Assembly (NCBI GenBank): GCA_010015675.1 | Contig: ML976993.1 | Span: 604,036 to 668,035, forward strand | Length of the DNA stretch: 64,000 bases | Origin: Byssothecium circinans | Lineage: Eukaryota; Ascomycota; Dothideomycetes; Pleosporales; Massarinaceae | Direction: 5' to 3' | Shown: positions 33,106 to 43,815 of the stretch, piece by piece | Position numbering within the stretch: position 1 is the first letter of the stretch | Layout: the number at the start of each line of letters is the position of its first letter | Made by a program: the position numbers and the translations under genes | The notes under the pieces: generated by a model | Database searches by the model: none | What the model was told of the DNA's origin: nothing | The model's input: the letters and a program-made list of their open reading frames with translations, nothing else

Positions 33106-34702
33106 TCATAATCTACTTCGTAGGTTCTCTGGTCTCCACATTTCGTTCAGGAGCCTGGATGCATTCACCATCTCAGGCTTCAGTTGATTAAGAGAAGTAA
33201 CGCCAAGTAGGCGCATACCAATTGATAGTTCGTCCGTGAGCACTGGGTTGAATTAGCCACATTGCCCATACCATCGCTGCAAAAGGGAAAATGCTCACCA
33301 TCAACACATCTTTCCACGCCTTGGGCTCCATATGCCGCAAGTGCGTATAAGAACGGCCTTCCTACACCCACTGCCGTGGCTCCCAAGCATAGCGCTTTGA
33401 GTACATCGCTTCCGTCTCTCAGTCCTCCGTCGAGGAAGATCTCCATCTTCCCGATAATCTCGGGGCAATACGTCCGTATCTCGCATAACGTCATCAACGC
33501 ACTAGGCGCCGTGTGTATCTGCCTCCCACCATGGTTGCTGAGCAGTATACCTTCTAGCCCATATTCATAAGCCAGCTTGGCATCTTCAGCACACTGAATA
33601 CCCTTGAGTACAATCGGCCCATCCCACTCTTTTCTAATCCACTTGAGATCTTCCCAAGCCGGATGTGGACTGAGCTGGCCGGAAACAACACGTCCACCCA
33701 TGGCCGGCGCGAAGGTGTTCTCACTACCCATCTCCCACTCTGCAGTCCCTTCCTCTTCCACTCCCACGGCGAGCGATTCTTCAGCCTGCAAGACGCGGTC
33801 CGCTGTGCGCTTTCCGAGGACTGCCGTGTCGACAGTGATCCACAATCCCTTGTAGCCACAATCTTTCGCCGTATGTATGAGCTCTATAGCTTCCTTACGA
33901 GCTACTGGCATGTAGTACTGAAAGAATAGCTGCGTTGGACTTGAGTTGCCGAGTCGCTTTTGCTCGTCTATGTAGCTTTGCATGATCTCCCTCGCACCTT
34001 TCGTGGAGGCCGTGCTGACGACCATGTGTGCACCTTTTCGCACCGCACCCCGCACCATTTCTGGCTCGGCACCGGGATGGATTGCTCCTAGTGTACCCAT
34101 GGGTGAGATGTAGAAGGGGTAAGGTGTCGAATACCCAAAGATCGATCTTCGCGTATCTATATCCCCGACATCGCGCATCGCGCGTGGACGAAAATTGATG
34201 CGACCCCAGTCATCGAGGTTGGTCTTGAGTGAGATTCCAGTATTTGCGGATGTGGATGCATAAATGTAAGATCTATGTGGAAGAACAGCCTTTGCCGCAA
34301 CCTCGAAATCGGGACATGATACGCATAGAGTCACATGTGGTATTTCCTTGCTGGTATCCGCTGCTGATACTGGTGACGATATCTCTTTTTTCTTGGTCCT
34401 GAGATTGCCGAGCGTGTTGGGATCGATGGTGCCGATGAGACTGCCCGTTGGGAGATCATCGACGTAGCTTAGAGGATGATATTTTTCAAACTCTTGCGTA
34501 GCGTCCTACATCCATAGTGAGCTTTCAATAAGCCATTTTTAGTGAGCTGGCTCACCGTTCCAGCCTGCTTCAGAATTATTGCTGCACCGCCAGGATGCTT
34601 CCCTAGGAATGACGTGACATCGTACACGTTCGAGTCGAGCACTATCCAGCACGAATTTTTGCTACTGTGCTTTGCAACCTCTGCTCCGTCAATCCTCGAC
34701 AT
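33106..34702 (-). CDS. Cytochrome b2-like FMN-dependent alpha-hydroxyacid dehydrogenase, 496 aa
   Basis: Flavocytochrome of the L-lactate dehydrogenase type. Exons are 34556-34702, 33299-34505 and 33106-33242; phases agree, and skipping the last intron would end the protein early in LLLIN. Residues 1-80 form a cytochrome-b5 heme domain with axial ligands His36 (GKHPGGA) and His59 (EKYHPLSY). The FMN barrel follows: YYASTSANTG-type start, ISPMGTLGAIHPGAE, GLWITVDTAVLGKR, PIVLKGIQ, and the active-site motif SNHGGRQ with His374. The motif normally continues L-D; here it is I-H. LDGGLRDGSDVLKALCLGA and GVGRPFLYALAAYG finish the phosphate site. No mitochondrial presequence, unlike yeast Cyb2, so it is likely cytosolic. 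Substrate unknown. Confidence 0.92.
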
Positions 34703-35661
34703 CTTTTCTCTCCGCCGCGCCGAATGTAATGGAATTCTGAAGAAGATAGGACGGAATATGATAAGTGCGCGAATGAGGGTGGAGGTATTTGAAGGGTGGG
34801 GGTTGACGCTAAACCGGCATTAGGTGTCGCAATAATGCATGTCCGCCGAGGTAAGCGAGCTGTCCTACCTGCACCACGGATATATACAGTTGGAGTTGCG
34901 GCCATCGCGAGTTGGATGGAGGGCCATGAGGGCCAAGTTTGTAGCGGTTATTACTAATATCTAGCTTCCCACGAGTTTGGTCACGTGGTCGGTTAGGTCG
35001 CACACTGCGTATAAATGATATATACAGTGACGCGTTTTGGAACAAAAATACTAGAAAACTACCCTATATATAGTTTAGACGTCTATTTATAGTTTTAATT
35101 AATATATTACTAGCTATTTTATTATTACGCACGTGAAAACTGTGATTATTTATGGCAGTAGGGTACCATGGTAACCTCTCAATAACCAAAGGTGCGAAAT
35201 AACATAAAAAATTCTCTGCAAAACCCATCCAAGGGTGAGTTAGTACCGTGGTAACTGCGCTCCGTCTCACTTTTACTGCTGAAAATACAATCACAGGACT
35301 TTCTCGACATTTTCTATTACACCATAACATTGCAACAGTGACCTATAGTTTGCGTCAACACTATATTAATCGCCAATCACCCAGAGTGTGTGAATGTTCA
35401 TGACGATAAGAAGACAGTGGTTCTCAGGGTCGATCTATCATAAGTTTGTTGATTCGTAGGCTGAACCACTTATTTCTTAGTCTGTACCACTGCGCGAGTC
35501 CCAAGTCTCTACCTACCGGGATAAACTTTTGCCCGAAAGGGGCTTTATAAATCGAAGCCCGTCTCATTTTTTTAAGCATCATCCATCACTCTTCTCTCAC
35601 ACTCCAACGAAAGAATCCCCAAATTCCAACCCATTCAAACACCACATCATTCATAACGAAA
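34703..35661. other. AT-rich intergenic region
   Basis: No supported gene. 35040-35130 is very AT-rich. Two related words, GGTACCATGGTAAC (35162) and GTACCGTGGTAAC (35246), are near-palindromes ~85 bp apart. Possible remnant of a mobile element, but no ends were seen. Confidence 0.45.
35545..35552 (+). promoter_or_regulatory. TATA-like box before the 2EXR-like gene
   Basis: TTATAAAT-type word about 110 bp upstream of the ATG at 35662, followed by a pyrimidine-rich leader. Position and sequence fit a TATA element; no start-site data. Confidence 0.4.
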
Positions 35662-36486
35662 ATGTCTCAATCATACAAGATGGACATCAAGCTCTTCCCC
35701 GCCGAGATCCGCAACGCAATCTACGAATATGCCCTCGTCCCCGGCAAAAACCCCGTCACTCTTCTCTACAACGAAGACGGGACCGGCAATCTCCACCTTC
35801 CCGAAGGCAGCATATCGAAGAAACATAAACTCACTTACTTCAACAAGCGGACCTACTCTGCCAACGACGAAACCAAAGCGCTCATCAACCTCAGTCTGAT
35901 GGGCCGCCAAATCGGCCGCGAAGCCCGAGGGGTTTTCTTCGAGCGCAACAAATTCACCATCAGGCCCTGCCACGGCGGGTGCAGTAGTGCCTATCACTGC
36001 GGTGATATTACCAACAGCTCGTTTCCCGCTACGCGCTTCCTCCAATCGGGCGGGAACTTTGGTAATCGGTACCTAAGATCGCTGTCTTTGGCGGACGATC
36101 TCCTGGACGCGACCGGAGATGTCAGCATCAATTTCCTCTGGCTCCGAATGGCCAAGCAGCTTCGTACGTTGAAGCTCACCATCACGGAACGGGACCTTAT
36201 CACTCCAGGCCCATTCAAATCATGGCTTCGGAGCGCGAATCGAGGAGAAGAAAGCTCTGCGTTGGAACCGTTTGCTGACAGGCTCATCGAGGGCTTGCGC
36301 CAATTCCCGGAGCTGGAGAAGGTGATTATTGGGTACCCCGAAGACTATCGAAGCATGGACCCAGTTCACGGCATGATGTACGAGGTGTTGGACAAGATTC
36401 GGGAGAAGGTCAGCGAAGGTGTTGGGAGGAAGGTTGCTGTCTATGTCATTCGTGGGATTCCGGGTTGGGTTACGAACACTGGGTAG
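35662..36486 (+). CDS. 2EXR / F-box-like fungal protein, 274 aa
   Basis: The N-terminus KLFPAEIRNAIYEYALVPG is the hallmark of a large, fast-evolving fungal family (2EXR-type, F-box-like: LPxEIRxxIY). It continues as is usual for the group with NLSLMGRQIGREARGVFFERNKFTI (the VNRQIREEA-FF box). The centre has a Cys/His patch (PCHGGCSSAYHC) and then leucine-rich structural sequence (LRTLKLTIT, FPELEKVIIGYPED). Single exon, start at the first ATG (AAAATGTC). Molecular role unknown. Such genes are often expanded and variable between strains, and this one sits at the start of the AT-rich, less conserved half. Confidence 0.75.
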   Translation: MSQSYKMDIKLFPAEIRNAIYEYALVPGKNPVTLLYNEDGTGNLHLPEGSISKKHKLTYFNKRTYSANDETKALINLSLMGRQIGREARGVFFERNKFTIRPCHGGCSSAYHCGDITNSSFPATRFLQSGGNFGNRYLRSLSLADDLLDATGDVSINFLWLRMAKQLRTLKLTITERDLITPGPFKSWLRSANRGEESSALEPFADRLIEGLRQFPELEKVIIGYPEDYRSMDPVHGMMYEVLDKIREKVSEGVGRKVAVYVIRGIPGWVTNTG

Positions 36487-37933
36487 TGGTGCTGGGATGG
36501 CTGCTTCTGTTCTTTTTTTTCTTTTGCTTGTTTTTTCTTTCCAATACGTTGGTGTTCTGTTGTTACTTGTCTTACAATCCGAAAACGTTATCGCTCCGCT
36601 AATGTGTGTAACGCTTCCAATCAATGTGAACATGTGCTAGAGTTTTGATAATGATCTTCACGAAATATGTTTCCACAGCCTTCAACGACGGCTGGTTATT
36701 TTTCTGTCGTCGTACTTGCGATACGGTCCACTGATCATTTTAGAAGATGTGTAAAGTGACGGAGAAGTATAGTCTTGTGCAAACGGTGTAAAAAGACAGT
36801 GGTAGATGCCGTCACCTAGACTCCAAATCGACTTAGATAAATAACCACGCTTCCTATCTCTAGAGTCTTCCCCACACAAGCACAACAAAATGACGCCTGA
36901 GAACATTGCAAAACTCCCAAAGCCCCCTGAAAAGGGCGACATGCTGATCATCTTCTCACAACGATACCAAAACGCCGAGCTCTAGAAGTGAAGCCTCAAG
37001 CAGCTCTACAAGATTTACGCACAGCGTGATAAATGCAGCCCTGATGAGAGCAACCATAGCTATGGTCACAGTATGCACGGTGGACCCTCTCTTTGCTACG
37101 GGGATCAAGCCTTGCACAGATATGGGCGACTGTCAACCACTTTCTGCCATACGTAATATCAGTCCGAAGCCTCTCTTTCGTGAAACTCTTATTCTATTTG
37201 CTTCTCCGAAGGGCTGCTTGCTTTTTCTTGCGCTCAGATTTCGTCATGCTCGTCCAGCTACAGAAGCAGGTTGAAGATGTCCGTAATAGAACTGTCGCGC
37301 TGATTGGGAAGAGAAACTCCGAATTCGCCAATGAAACTATCGGGATTTGGTGTTCTACGCTCTCTACTCACTTTGTTTGTCGGCCTTAAGCTTTTTTGAG
37401 AGTTCCCCCGGCTTCGCCATCTCGACGTATATTCCCTCTATGCTGGATCCCGGTGTCCAAAAATAAAAAATGGAAAACACCAAAGAGTGCTGGCAAGAAA
37501 TCAGGGCTGTGATATTATTAGGTCACTTGTTTATCAGGGAGTTCCATCTGTACCTCCTAGTCTTTTCGTACTAGCTTAGTCATCAAATCAAGCCGTTCAG
37601 GAGAGTCTTTCGAAAATGGAAAGTAACGTGACGAGTTTTCTACTGGCTTCTTGTGATTAGCCCGGGCCGTCCCCCCACAATCCCTTGCTCGGTGCTGCAC
37701 CGCAACACTCAGTGCAGCGCGGATAATACACGTGATCCTCGTTTTGACCTATCCCGTTCCTGGATGAACTAGAAGAGAACTTTTCTACATGGTCCACATG
37801 CAGGAAGTGCCTCCGGCGGCCTTATTGCTCGTCCTTCCCCGCCCTCCCCCAGTGATAAAGAAGGGGCGGGAGGTTGACATCGCTAAGCATCGTACTTCCT
37901 CAGGTATTGAGTTATCGAAAATTTCCCCACGGC
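36487..37933. other. Intergenic region containing a decayed gene
   Basis: Apart from the degraded frame at 36890-37389 I see no gene. AT-rich, with stops in all frames at 37390-37650. Confidence 0.45.
36890..37389 (+). pseudogene. Decayed protein-coding fragment
   Basis: From an ATG at 36890 the frame reads 31 protein-like codons (ENIAKLPKPPEKGDMLIIFSQ), hits two close stops (TAG, TGA at ~36983-36991), and then continues in the same frame with protein-like sequence (SLKQLYKIYAQRDKCSPDES, GRLSTTFCHT) before a further stop. The neighbouring frame later holds VMLVQLQKQVEDVRNRTVALIGKR, coiled-coil-like. Two in-frame stops plus a frame change fit a gene disabled by point mutation and a frameshift. 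I cannot name the parent family. An intron could explain one break but no good GT-AG pair was found. Confidence 0.35.
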
Positions 37934-39466
37934 ATGGATTACAACGCATTGATCGACCTTGGTTACGAAGTGAAAGGCCAACTCTGGGTAGACAAAATAA
38001 ACGAGACATACGGAAAGGGCGATCTGTGCCAATGGATATCGACCTTCCATCCCGAACAACTTCCTTGTCAACTGGAGGGAGGTTTTCACCACGGCGCATT
38101 TAATGCCGGTATGAAGATGATGTTTCCCAACGGTACCGCCTGGATGGTGCGTTTTCCCCGCGTAGGAAAAGTTCACGATAACTACGCCGACGAGAAAGTC
38201 GCCATGGAGGTTAGGGCATTACGTCTTATCCGCGACAATACCACCATTCCCGTCCCCAAGGTCCATGCCTGGGGTCTTTCTGCCGACAACACGCTTGGTC
38301 TGGGGCCCTTTATCATGATGGATTTCATTGACGGCGTGAGCCTCAGCGACCTGCTAAAGGACCCCAATGTAGAGAATCCTACCAGACTCATGAGGGCGGA
38401 TATGGACGATGCCCATATCGAGTTCATCTACAGGCAGTTTGCGAACTTTCTGCTCCAGATTTTCAATCTCGACTTTGATCGGATCGGCAGCCTGCCGTCG
38501 TCGCCAAGCGCCGAGGCTGAAAGCCAGAGCCCCACGCCGATACGCCCACTCAGGTTCAAGGCGCACAGCATCCTACAGAATGGAGGAGTTGACACTTTCG
38601 GTATGTCGTCTAGCCTTCTTTTTTTCCTACGTTTTTCATATACGCACAATGCCTACACTAGTATTCTAATCAAGGACATCACAGGCGACCGATACCAGGG
38701 CTTTTCTACCGCGACCGAGTACTTCCAGTACGTCGCTGGACAGGACTTGGAGCAACTTATTCATCAGCCAAACTCGGTTTGTGGTCCATCTCACGCCAGG
38801 AATTGTTTCAAGGCGTTCAAGGCTCTGAAATCCCTAATACCTAACTTCATCAACACCGAATACGACCGTGGGAAGTTCAAGCTGATTTGCGACGACCTTG
38901 GCTTGGCGAACCTAATTGTCAGAAGCAAAGAGGACCTTACCGTCGTTGGCGTGGTGGGCCTTGAGTGGTCGTACATCGGGCCTGCCCAGCTGGTTGCTTC
39001 GGCGCCGTGGTGGCTTCTCCAGGACAGACCTGTCAACACTGCGTGGGACTGCGAGGGCGACGAGCCACCCAAGTTTGCTAGCCGGTACTTTAGGTATCTG
39101 GAGATTTTCAATCGTGTCTTGGAGGAAGAGGAGTCCAAAATGCTGGGGTACGAGGAGAAAGAGTTCTCGAGTCTTGTCAAGTGGTCGCAGGACTCGGGGG
39201 CCATGTGGCTGCACATGCTCCTCTCATCTGGCTTCATTGACCAGCACATCTTGCCTTTCACACAGCTACGTCAACACTTGGGCCCTGCAGAGTGGAAGAA
39301 GCGTGAGAAGGAATTTGACAACGCAGAAGAGCTCGATGGGCTTGCGACACGGAAAATGCGCGAGTTGGACGAATACGACGATGCCTTGGAGAAGCGGGAA
39401 GAGGCCAGAGCCAATGTGGACAGCGGCAAAATGACAAAGGAGGAGTTCCTTGCCTCTCTTGGATAG
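37934..39466 (+). CDS. APH-fold (aminoglycoside phosphotransferase-like) protein, probably inactive, 482 aa
   Basis: Exons 37934-38600 and 38685-39466. The 84-nt intron is a multiple of three but has GTATGT, CTAAT and CAG, and its removal gives DTF-GDRYQGF. The family is common in filamentous fungi: an N-lobe with GGFHHGAFNAGMKM and AWMVRFPRVG, EVRALRLIRDNT, IPVPKVHAWG, then hinge GPFIMMDFIDGVSLSDLL. The C-lobe has the catalytic loop LICDDLGLANLIV. The metal-binding Asp that normally follows (VIDxEW) is Gly314 here (VVGLEWSYIGP; codon at 38957-38959), one transition away from Asp. The C-terminal ~70 residues are a charged helix (DEYDDALEKREEARAN). Substrate unknown. The start at 37934 is the first ATG with family-like sequence after it. 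Confidence 0.82.
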   Translation: MDYNALIDLGYEVKGQLWVDKINETYGKGDLCQWISTFHPEQLPCQLEGGFHHGAFNAGMKMMFPNGTAWMVRFPRVGKVHDNYADEKVAMEVRALRLIRDNTTIPVPKVHAWGLSADNTLGLGPFIMMDFIDGVSLSDLLKDPNVENPTRLMRADMDDAHIEFIYRQFANFLLQIFNLDFDRIGSLPSSPSAEAESQSPTPIRPLRFKAHSILQNGGVDTFGMSSSLLFFLRFSYTHNAYTSILIKDITGDRYQGFSTATEYFQYVAGQDLEQLIHQPNSVCGPSHARNCFKAFKALKSLIPNFINTEYDRGKFKLICDDLGLANLIVRSKEDLTVVGVVGLEWSYIGPAQLVASAPWWLLQDRPVNTAWDCEGDEPPKFASRYFRYLEIFNRVLEEEESKMLGYEEKEFSSLVKWSQDSGAMWLHMLLSSGFIDQHILPFTQLRQHLGPAEWKKREKEFDNAEELDGLATRKMRELDEYDDALEKREEARANVDSGKMTKEEFLASLG

Positions 39467-41456
39467 TGCTCGGCTGTCCATTAAAGATCAAGTAATCATG
39501 TGGGGGGGGTCTTGCAGTGAGCAAATAGCCATTTTTAGATAGCACTTAAGGCAAGCATTTACCAAGTGAATATGCCGAAGCTGCTGTCGCTCTTCTCCTC
39601 CGTCGCGTGTCCTGTATTAGGCAGTGAAACAGGGGCTTAGGGTCTAAAGTTACCTACGCTATAACACCTTTGCTACTACTATAGCTATTAACTACCACTA
39701 CCCTGCAGCTAGCTTTTCTCACTATTATTTAGCATTAATTGGCTGCGATTTGTATGCGCTTCTTATACAAAGTGGTGCCAAATCAGTACGACGCGTGGTT
39801 GTTGCGCGATGCTGGGGGCCTGCTCAGTGGATGCTTTGGTTGATAATTTTGGTGATGCGGAGATATCGGACTTAGCCGTACTAAGGCGATTTCATTGATT
39901 TCTAGTATCTACTCACGCTCAATAGCTCGTTATATACTTGAAAGCTTGATATATACTTACCAGCTCGATAGCTCGATATACACTCACCAGCTCGATAGCT
40001 CGATATATACGCGATAGCTCAATATATACTTGAAAGCTCGATATATACTCACCAGCTCAAAAGCTTAATATACACCAGCTCGATAGCTTAATAACTTAAT
40101 AGCTGATACACTGCCTAATACCAATCGCTCCGCAAATTCTAATTCCCATTTACGAAAATTAATCGGATATTAAAATTTACTCTATAAATAAATTTTAAGG
40201 CTCTCTCTATAACTACACTTTATATATGTGCTTAAAATTTACTACCCCTTGTTTCTCTCCTTAGCGAAGCGACTATTACTACCTGTTTAAGCTTATAGGG
40301 TTTCTCCTACTAAAGTTTTTTCTACAAGGTATTGTGGTGTAAGGATGCGCCCACAGTTATATGATTTGCCTGAGCCATTAGTTTTTACCCGAGTAGCTCT
40401 TGGTGATCATCATCATTATCACCCTGCTATGCAATACGATCAGTTTTCAGTTCTTCTTTGTACGATACAGTATCGAACCGTTCTTTTAACAGCTAGGAAC
40501 TGTTCCTTCATTCAATCTTTTATGTAGTAATCTGAAGCTCTCTTTATCCTATCAACCTTCTTCCGATTGCGGGTTAGAGTCCCATACCCTCCTGTGTCTA
40601 TACACATCAGTATAGGTATATCTACTCCGCTACTAAAGCGTGGTATGGAGGGAAGAGAGTATAGAAGTAAACCTAGAGGGTAGATATAGGGGGGAGCATA
40701 GCACAGCGCTTAAGCAGGTACCTAGGGACCTATAGGCAACTAGCGTCTTTTAAAGGAAGGAAAGCACAGGTAGGACAGGCTCTCTAAGCAGCTACAACAA
40801 GAAATGCCCTTACAAAAGGTGCTCGGCACGTCTATTATGCCCCATGGGAGGCTCTATGTAGATAAAGGCCACGGCCAAATCTATAGGACGAAAATCAATA
40901 CCAACCAACCAAGCAATCGCTCCAGACAACTTCATTCCATGACTCATAACTACCCTTCCAAAAGCGTCCCTCATCGTCTGGCACAGTTTCTCAGGCTCGT
41001 GAAAAGTGCCTGTGAACAGTACTTCTTCTCGAATGGGAAGCAACGAGCTCTGAAAGCGCCACAAGAGCTGCGTGTACGTCCAGTGTTATCTATTTGCCCA
41101 AACGAATAGGTGGAGGCATTGCTGACTTGCGTGGATCGAGCCGGGGAGATGGCCTTGCTCCTAGCGACGAACGAGAATGGACGGTGGTGATCGAGTATCG
41201 CGCTAATATCGACAAACTCTCGGCGGGGCGGTCGCCGTTCGGAGTGTAAGGAATGCGACGTCGAACAAAAATGCAAGCTCGATAGAAAGGATCTCCAAAG
41301 TGGCCTCCCGGAACAGCTCCTCTAAGCAGGTATTCCAATGCGAAACGTAATTAAGTCTGTCGCGAGACAATTCGTTCTATATGGCGTTCAAGATCATATC
41401 AAAGGCGTGCAATTCCGCCAGCGCGGAAACCAATCCAATACCCTCCGGTACGTGTA
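39467..41456. other. 2-kb gene-poor, AT-rich region
   Basis: 39640-40760 is AT-rich with many TA steps and stops in all frames, as in a mutated repeat, and contains the tandem array listed separately. 40800-41340 returns to normal composition. It holds short protein-like frames on both strands (minus 40810-41064, EVLFTGTFHEPEKLCQTMRD) that I could not assemble into a gene. Confidence 0.5.
39908..40110. repeat. Degenerate tandem repeat, ~28-bp unit
   Basis: Repeated units of the form CTCACCAGCTCGATAGCTCG followed by ATATATA(C), at least six imperfect copies, with internal duplication of AGCTCGAT. It lies in the AT-rich tract between the APH-like and GH43 genes. May be a subterminal array of a decayed transposon or a simple minisatellite. 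Confidence 0.75.
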
Positions 41457-42755
41457 TCAAGCGTGTACAATGCGACGCAAAATTCCCGTCGGGTTCACAG
41501 GAGCCTCCAACACTACGATCGTGCCACGTATCTTCAAGTTAGCAACATACATGGGACGGATCCCCGCAAAATCGGTAAATTTCCTCGCGTGGAAAGCCAT
41601 GCGCCAGGTCTTCCCATCGCTTACGACGGATGCGCTTCCAGGAGCGTAGAGTCCGTGGGTGCCGGTCTCGAGAAGCGGGTGCGATGCGCGAGTATACGGG
41701 CCTGTGATGTTGGGGCTCGTGGCATATTTGAGCTTGTAGGAGGGGTCGAAGGTGCAGCCGGTGCTGAAAAAGAGGATGTAGATGCCTTGGTCAGTGCGGA
41801 TGAGTGAGGGCGCTTCTACCAACGGCCCGTCGCTGTCGGTGCGGTCAAGGATGGTGATAGGAGAGCCTGACGTGGTGTAGCCGTCTTTTTCCATCTTTTG
41901 CAGGAAAATCGGCGTGTCTTTGAGCGGAGGGACCGTGTTGAGACACTCGCCTCCGTTACCTCTTGCGTTGCCGTCCAGCTTGTACGTTAGATACAAACTC
42001 CCATCCTTGTCTTTGAATGGGCCGGTATCAATCGCGCCACCTTGCTCGATCGGACACGCGATAGATGTGCTGAGAGGTTCGAACGGGCCCAAAGGCGAGT
42101 CGCTGACAGATGCGCCGATGCAATGAATCGTTTTTTCGCCTGCAGCAGTCGCGGAGTAATACAAGACGAATTTTCCATCCGGTCTCTGCATGATATCGGG
42201 AGCCCACACGTCCGCTCTTCGCACAGAAACGCTATTGTCGAATTGAGCAGGCATCTGCTCCCGACTGACCCAAGCACCCAGGTCTTGCAGCGGACCTGCA
42301 GCTTGATCATGCACCACCCAATCTACAAAATTCTTCGACGTCGCTAGCTGCACATTCGCGACCCCAAGACCTTTCCCTTCACCGTGCATTTTGTTGTCGA
42401 TGATGCCCGCGGCGCTGTTCGACGCGTAGACGTACCACGTCCCATTGTGATGTAGCAGGGCAGGGTCGGGGAAATTCGAATGAATGACTTCACGAAACGG
42501 CGCATCTAATGAGTAATGACCGGTATCCCCCTTTGTTGGCTTCTTCTTGGGCAGGCTGGATGCAAGCGCGGCCCCAAGAACCAAGGTGAAAGTCGCGATA
42601 AGCCCCACAACAGCTATCCATCGATCGGGCAGGCAAAATTTGCGTATGGAAGATGGTTCGGCTCCTTGTGCATGGGCTTCGACATCGCGATCGTCGAGAT
42701 CAGAGTCCTCGGTGGTGTCGGTGCTCGTGGAGTCGCTCCTGATCTCCCGTCCCAT
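41457..42755 (-). CDS. GH43-family arabinanase-like protein with N-terminal membrane anchor, 432 aa
   Basis: Five-bladed beta-propeller glycosidase (arabinanase, arabinofuranosidase or galactosidase type). Residues 1-45 are acidic and cytoplasmic-like, and ~47-66 form a single transmembrane segment (IAVVGLIATFTLVLGAAL), so it is a type II membrane protein or has an uncleaved anchor rather than a signal peptide. The propeller covers ~85-430. Catalytic residues can be placed: base Asp97 (NFPDPALL), pKa modulator Asp243 (AIDTGPFKDKDGSLYL) and acid Glu314 (LVEAPSLIR). RADVWAPDI is also typical. Single exon, first ATG. Extracellular or vacuolar-lumen orientation is inferred from the anchor. Confidence 0.9.
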   Translation of the reverse strand: MGREIRSDSTSTDTTEDSDLDDRDVEAHAQGAEPSSIRKFCLPDRWIAVVGLIATFTLVLGAALASSLPKKKPTKGDTGHYSLDAPFREVIHSNFPDPALLHHNGTWYVYASNSAAGIIDNKMHGEGKGLGVANVQLATSKNFVDWVVHDQAAGPLQDLGAWVSREQMPAQFDNSVSVRRADVWAPDIMQRPDGKFVLYYSATAAGEKTIHCIGASVSDSPLGPFEPLSTSIACPIEQGGAIDTGPFKDKDGSLYLTYKLDGNARGNGGECLNTVPPLKDTPIFLQKMEKDGYTTSGSPITILDRTDSDGPLVEAPSLIRTDQGIYILFFSTGCTFDPSYKLKYATSPNITGPYTRASHPLLETGTHGLYAPGSASVVSDGKTWRMAFHARKFTDFAGIRPMYVANLKIRGTIVVLEAPVNPTGILRRIVHA

Positions 42756-43815
42756 TTTCCCGGCTCTTGTTTATCTTCCGGGGCGGATCCCTAGTCTGTA
42801 AACAACACAGCGCAAAAGGCCTCTCGATGGCAGTACTTGTGCACCAGGTATGCAAAGTTGTAAGAACGATGGAGGAGGGGCCATGACCGGGGGCGGGTTA
42901 TGTCGTGTATCTATACAAACGGGTGCATGGCGTAATATAGGGAGTGATCCTTCGCGCAATGACCTCCGAAGGGGGAAAAAGCACTGGATCAGGTCCTGTG
43001 GCCGAGGCGCTTGCCGCCAAGAAGACGGCGCAGCCTCGGGAACCTGCGGATGACGCCAAGCGGCGACATCTGGACGCTTCTTGCGACATTACGATTCTTC
43101 ACTGAACGTCTTTGCTGTGAGTGAGGAGCGCGTGTGAAACGCTCGTGAAGGTATTAGGATGGAGGAAGAGGTGCTGTGAAGTGCGGGGTGACAACGGACG
43201 GTAGACGCTGGACTGCTTTCACGCTCACGCGTCACGCGCTTCACGATGGTCCAACGCACAAATTGGCGGAATCGATTCTACGCTCCATGGACGGCCGATG
43301 CCCCGTTATCGTGGTAAACAACCCGGCGAGTTGTCGCCTGAGATGCGGCTATTCGTGTTGTTTCAGGCAAAGTAGCTGCATTTGCGGTCCTGACGGACAG
43401 CTGCATTTTTCATTCTCGTCAATTTCCCTTCTCCACATCTCAAAAGACATCCTAAACTTCTTCCTTCGTCCCGTCCGTTGATACTTGCTAAGGCTTCCCT
43501 ACACTTGGCTATCGTCCGTCATCCATTCATCTTTGCTCCAGTTCCATATTGTCTCCCATGTCTGGTCCAACACGTCTTATATCCGCGTTGTGCACCTCAA
43601 AGTCAATTTCTGTCGGTAATGTGTCATCATGTTTCCGAGGTTTTATAGCGAATAGAACATGGACACCCAGCATGGACGCCGGGCTGTTTGCCAGGTACCC
43701 GTCACGTGCCTATCCGTCTTAGCGCGTTACTGAGCTTGCGCAACAACGCCCATTTTGAGCATCGCCGCCTCTCCTCTACCTCCTGCTACCTCTCCTCGCA
43801 ACGAAAAGCAGCATT
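42756..43815. other. 1-kb intergenic region, divergent promoters
   Basis: Between the GH43 gene (minus) and the zinc-finger gene (plus). No supported coding sequence; the frames seen are short and featureless. Confidence 0.5.

Noticed and set aside
39908..40110. CRISPR-like array
   Set aside because: Units are contiguous and degenerate with no unique spacers, and the host is a fungus; it is a tandem repeat.
40565..40590. tRNA T-arm-like sequence (GGGTTAGAGTCCC)
   Set aside because: The B-box is imperfect and no A-box, anticodon arm or acceptor pairing could be found upstream.
40810..41276. Minus-strand protein-like frames near the GH43 gene
   Set aside because: Two overlapping short frames could not be joined with splice sites, and no domain was recognised.
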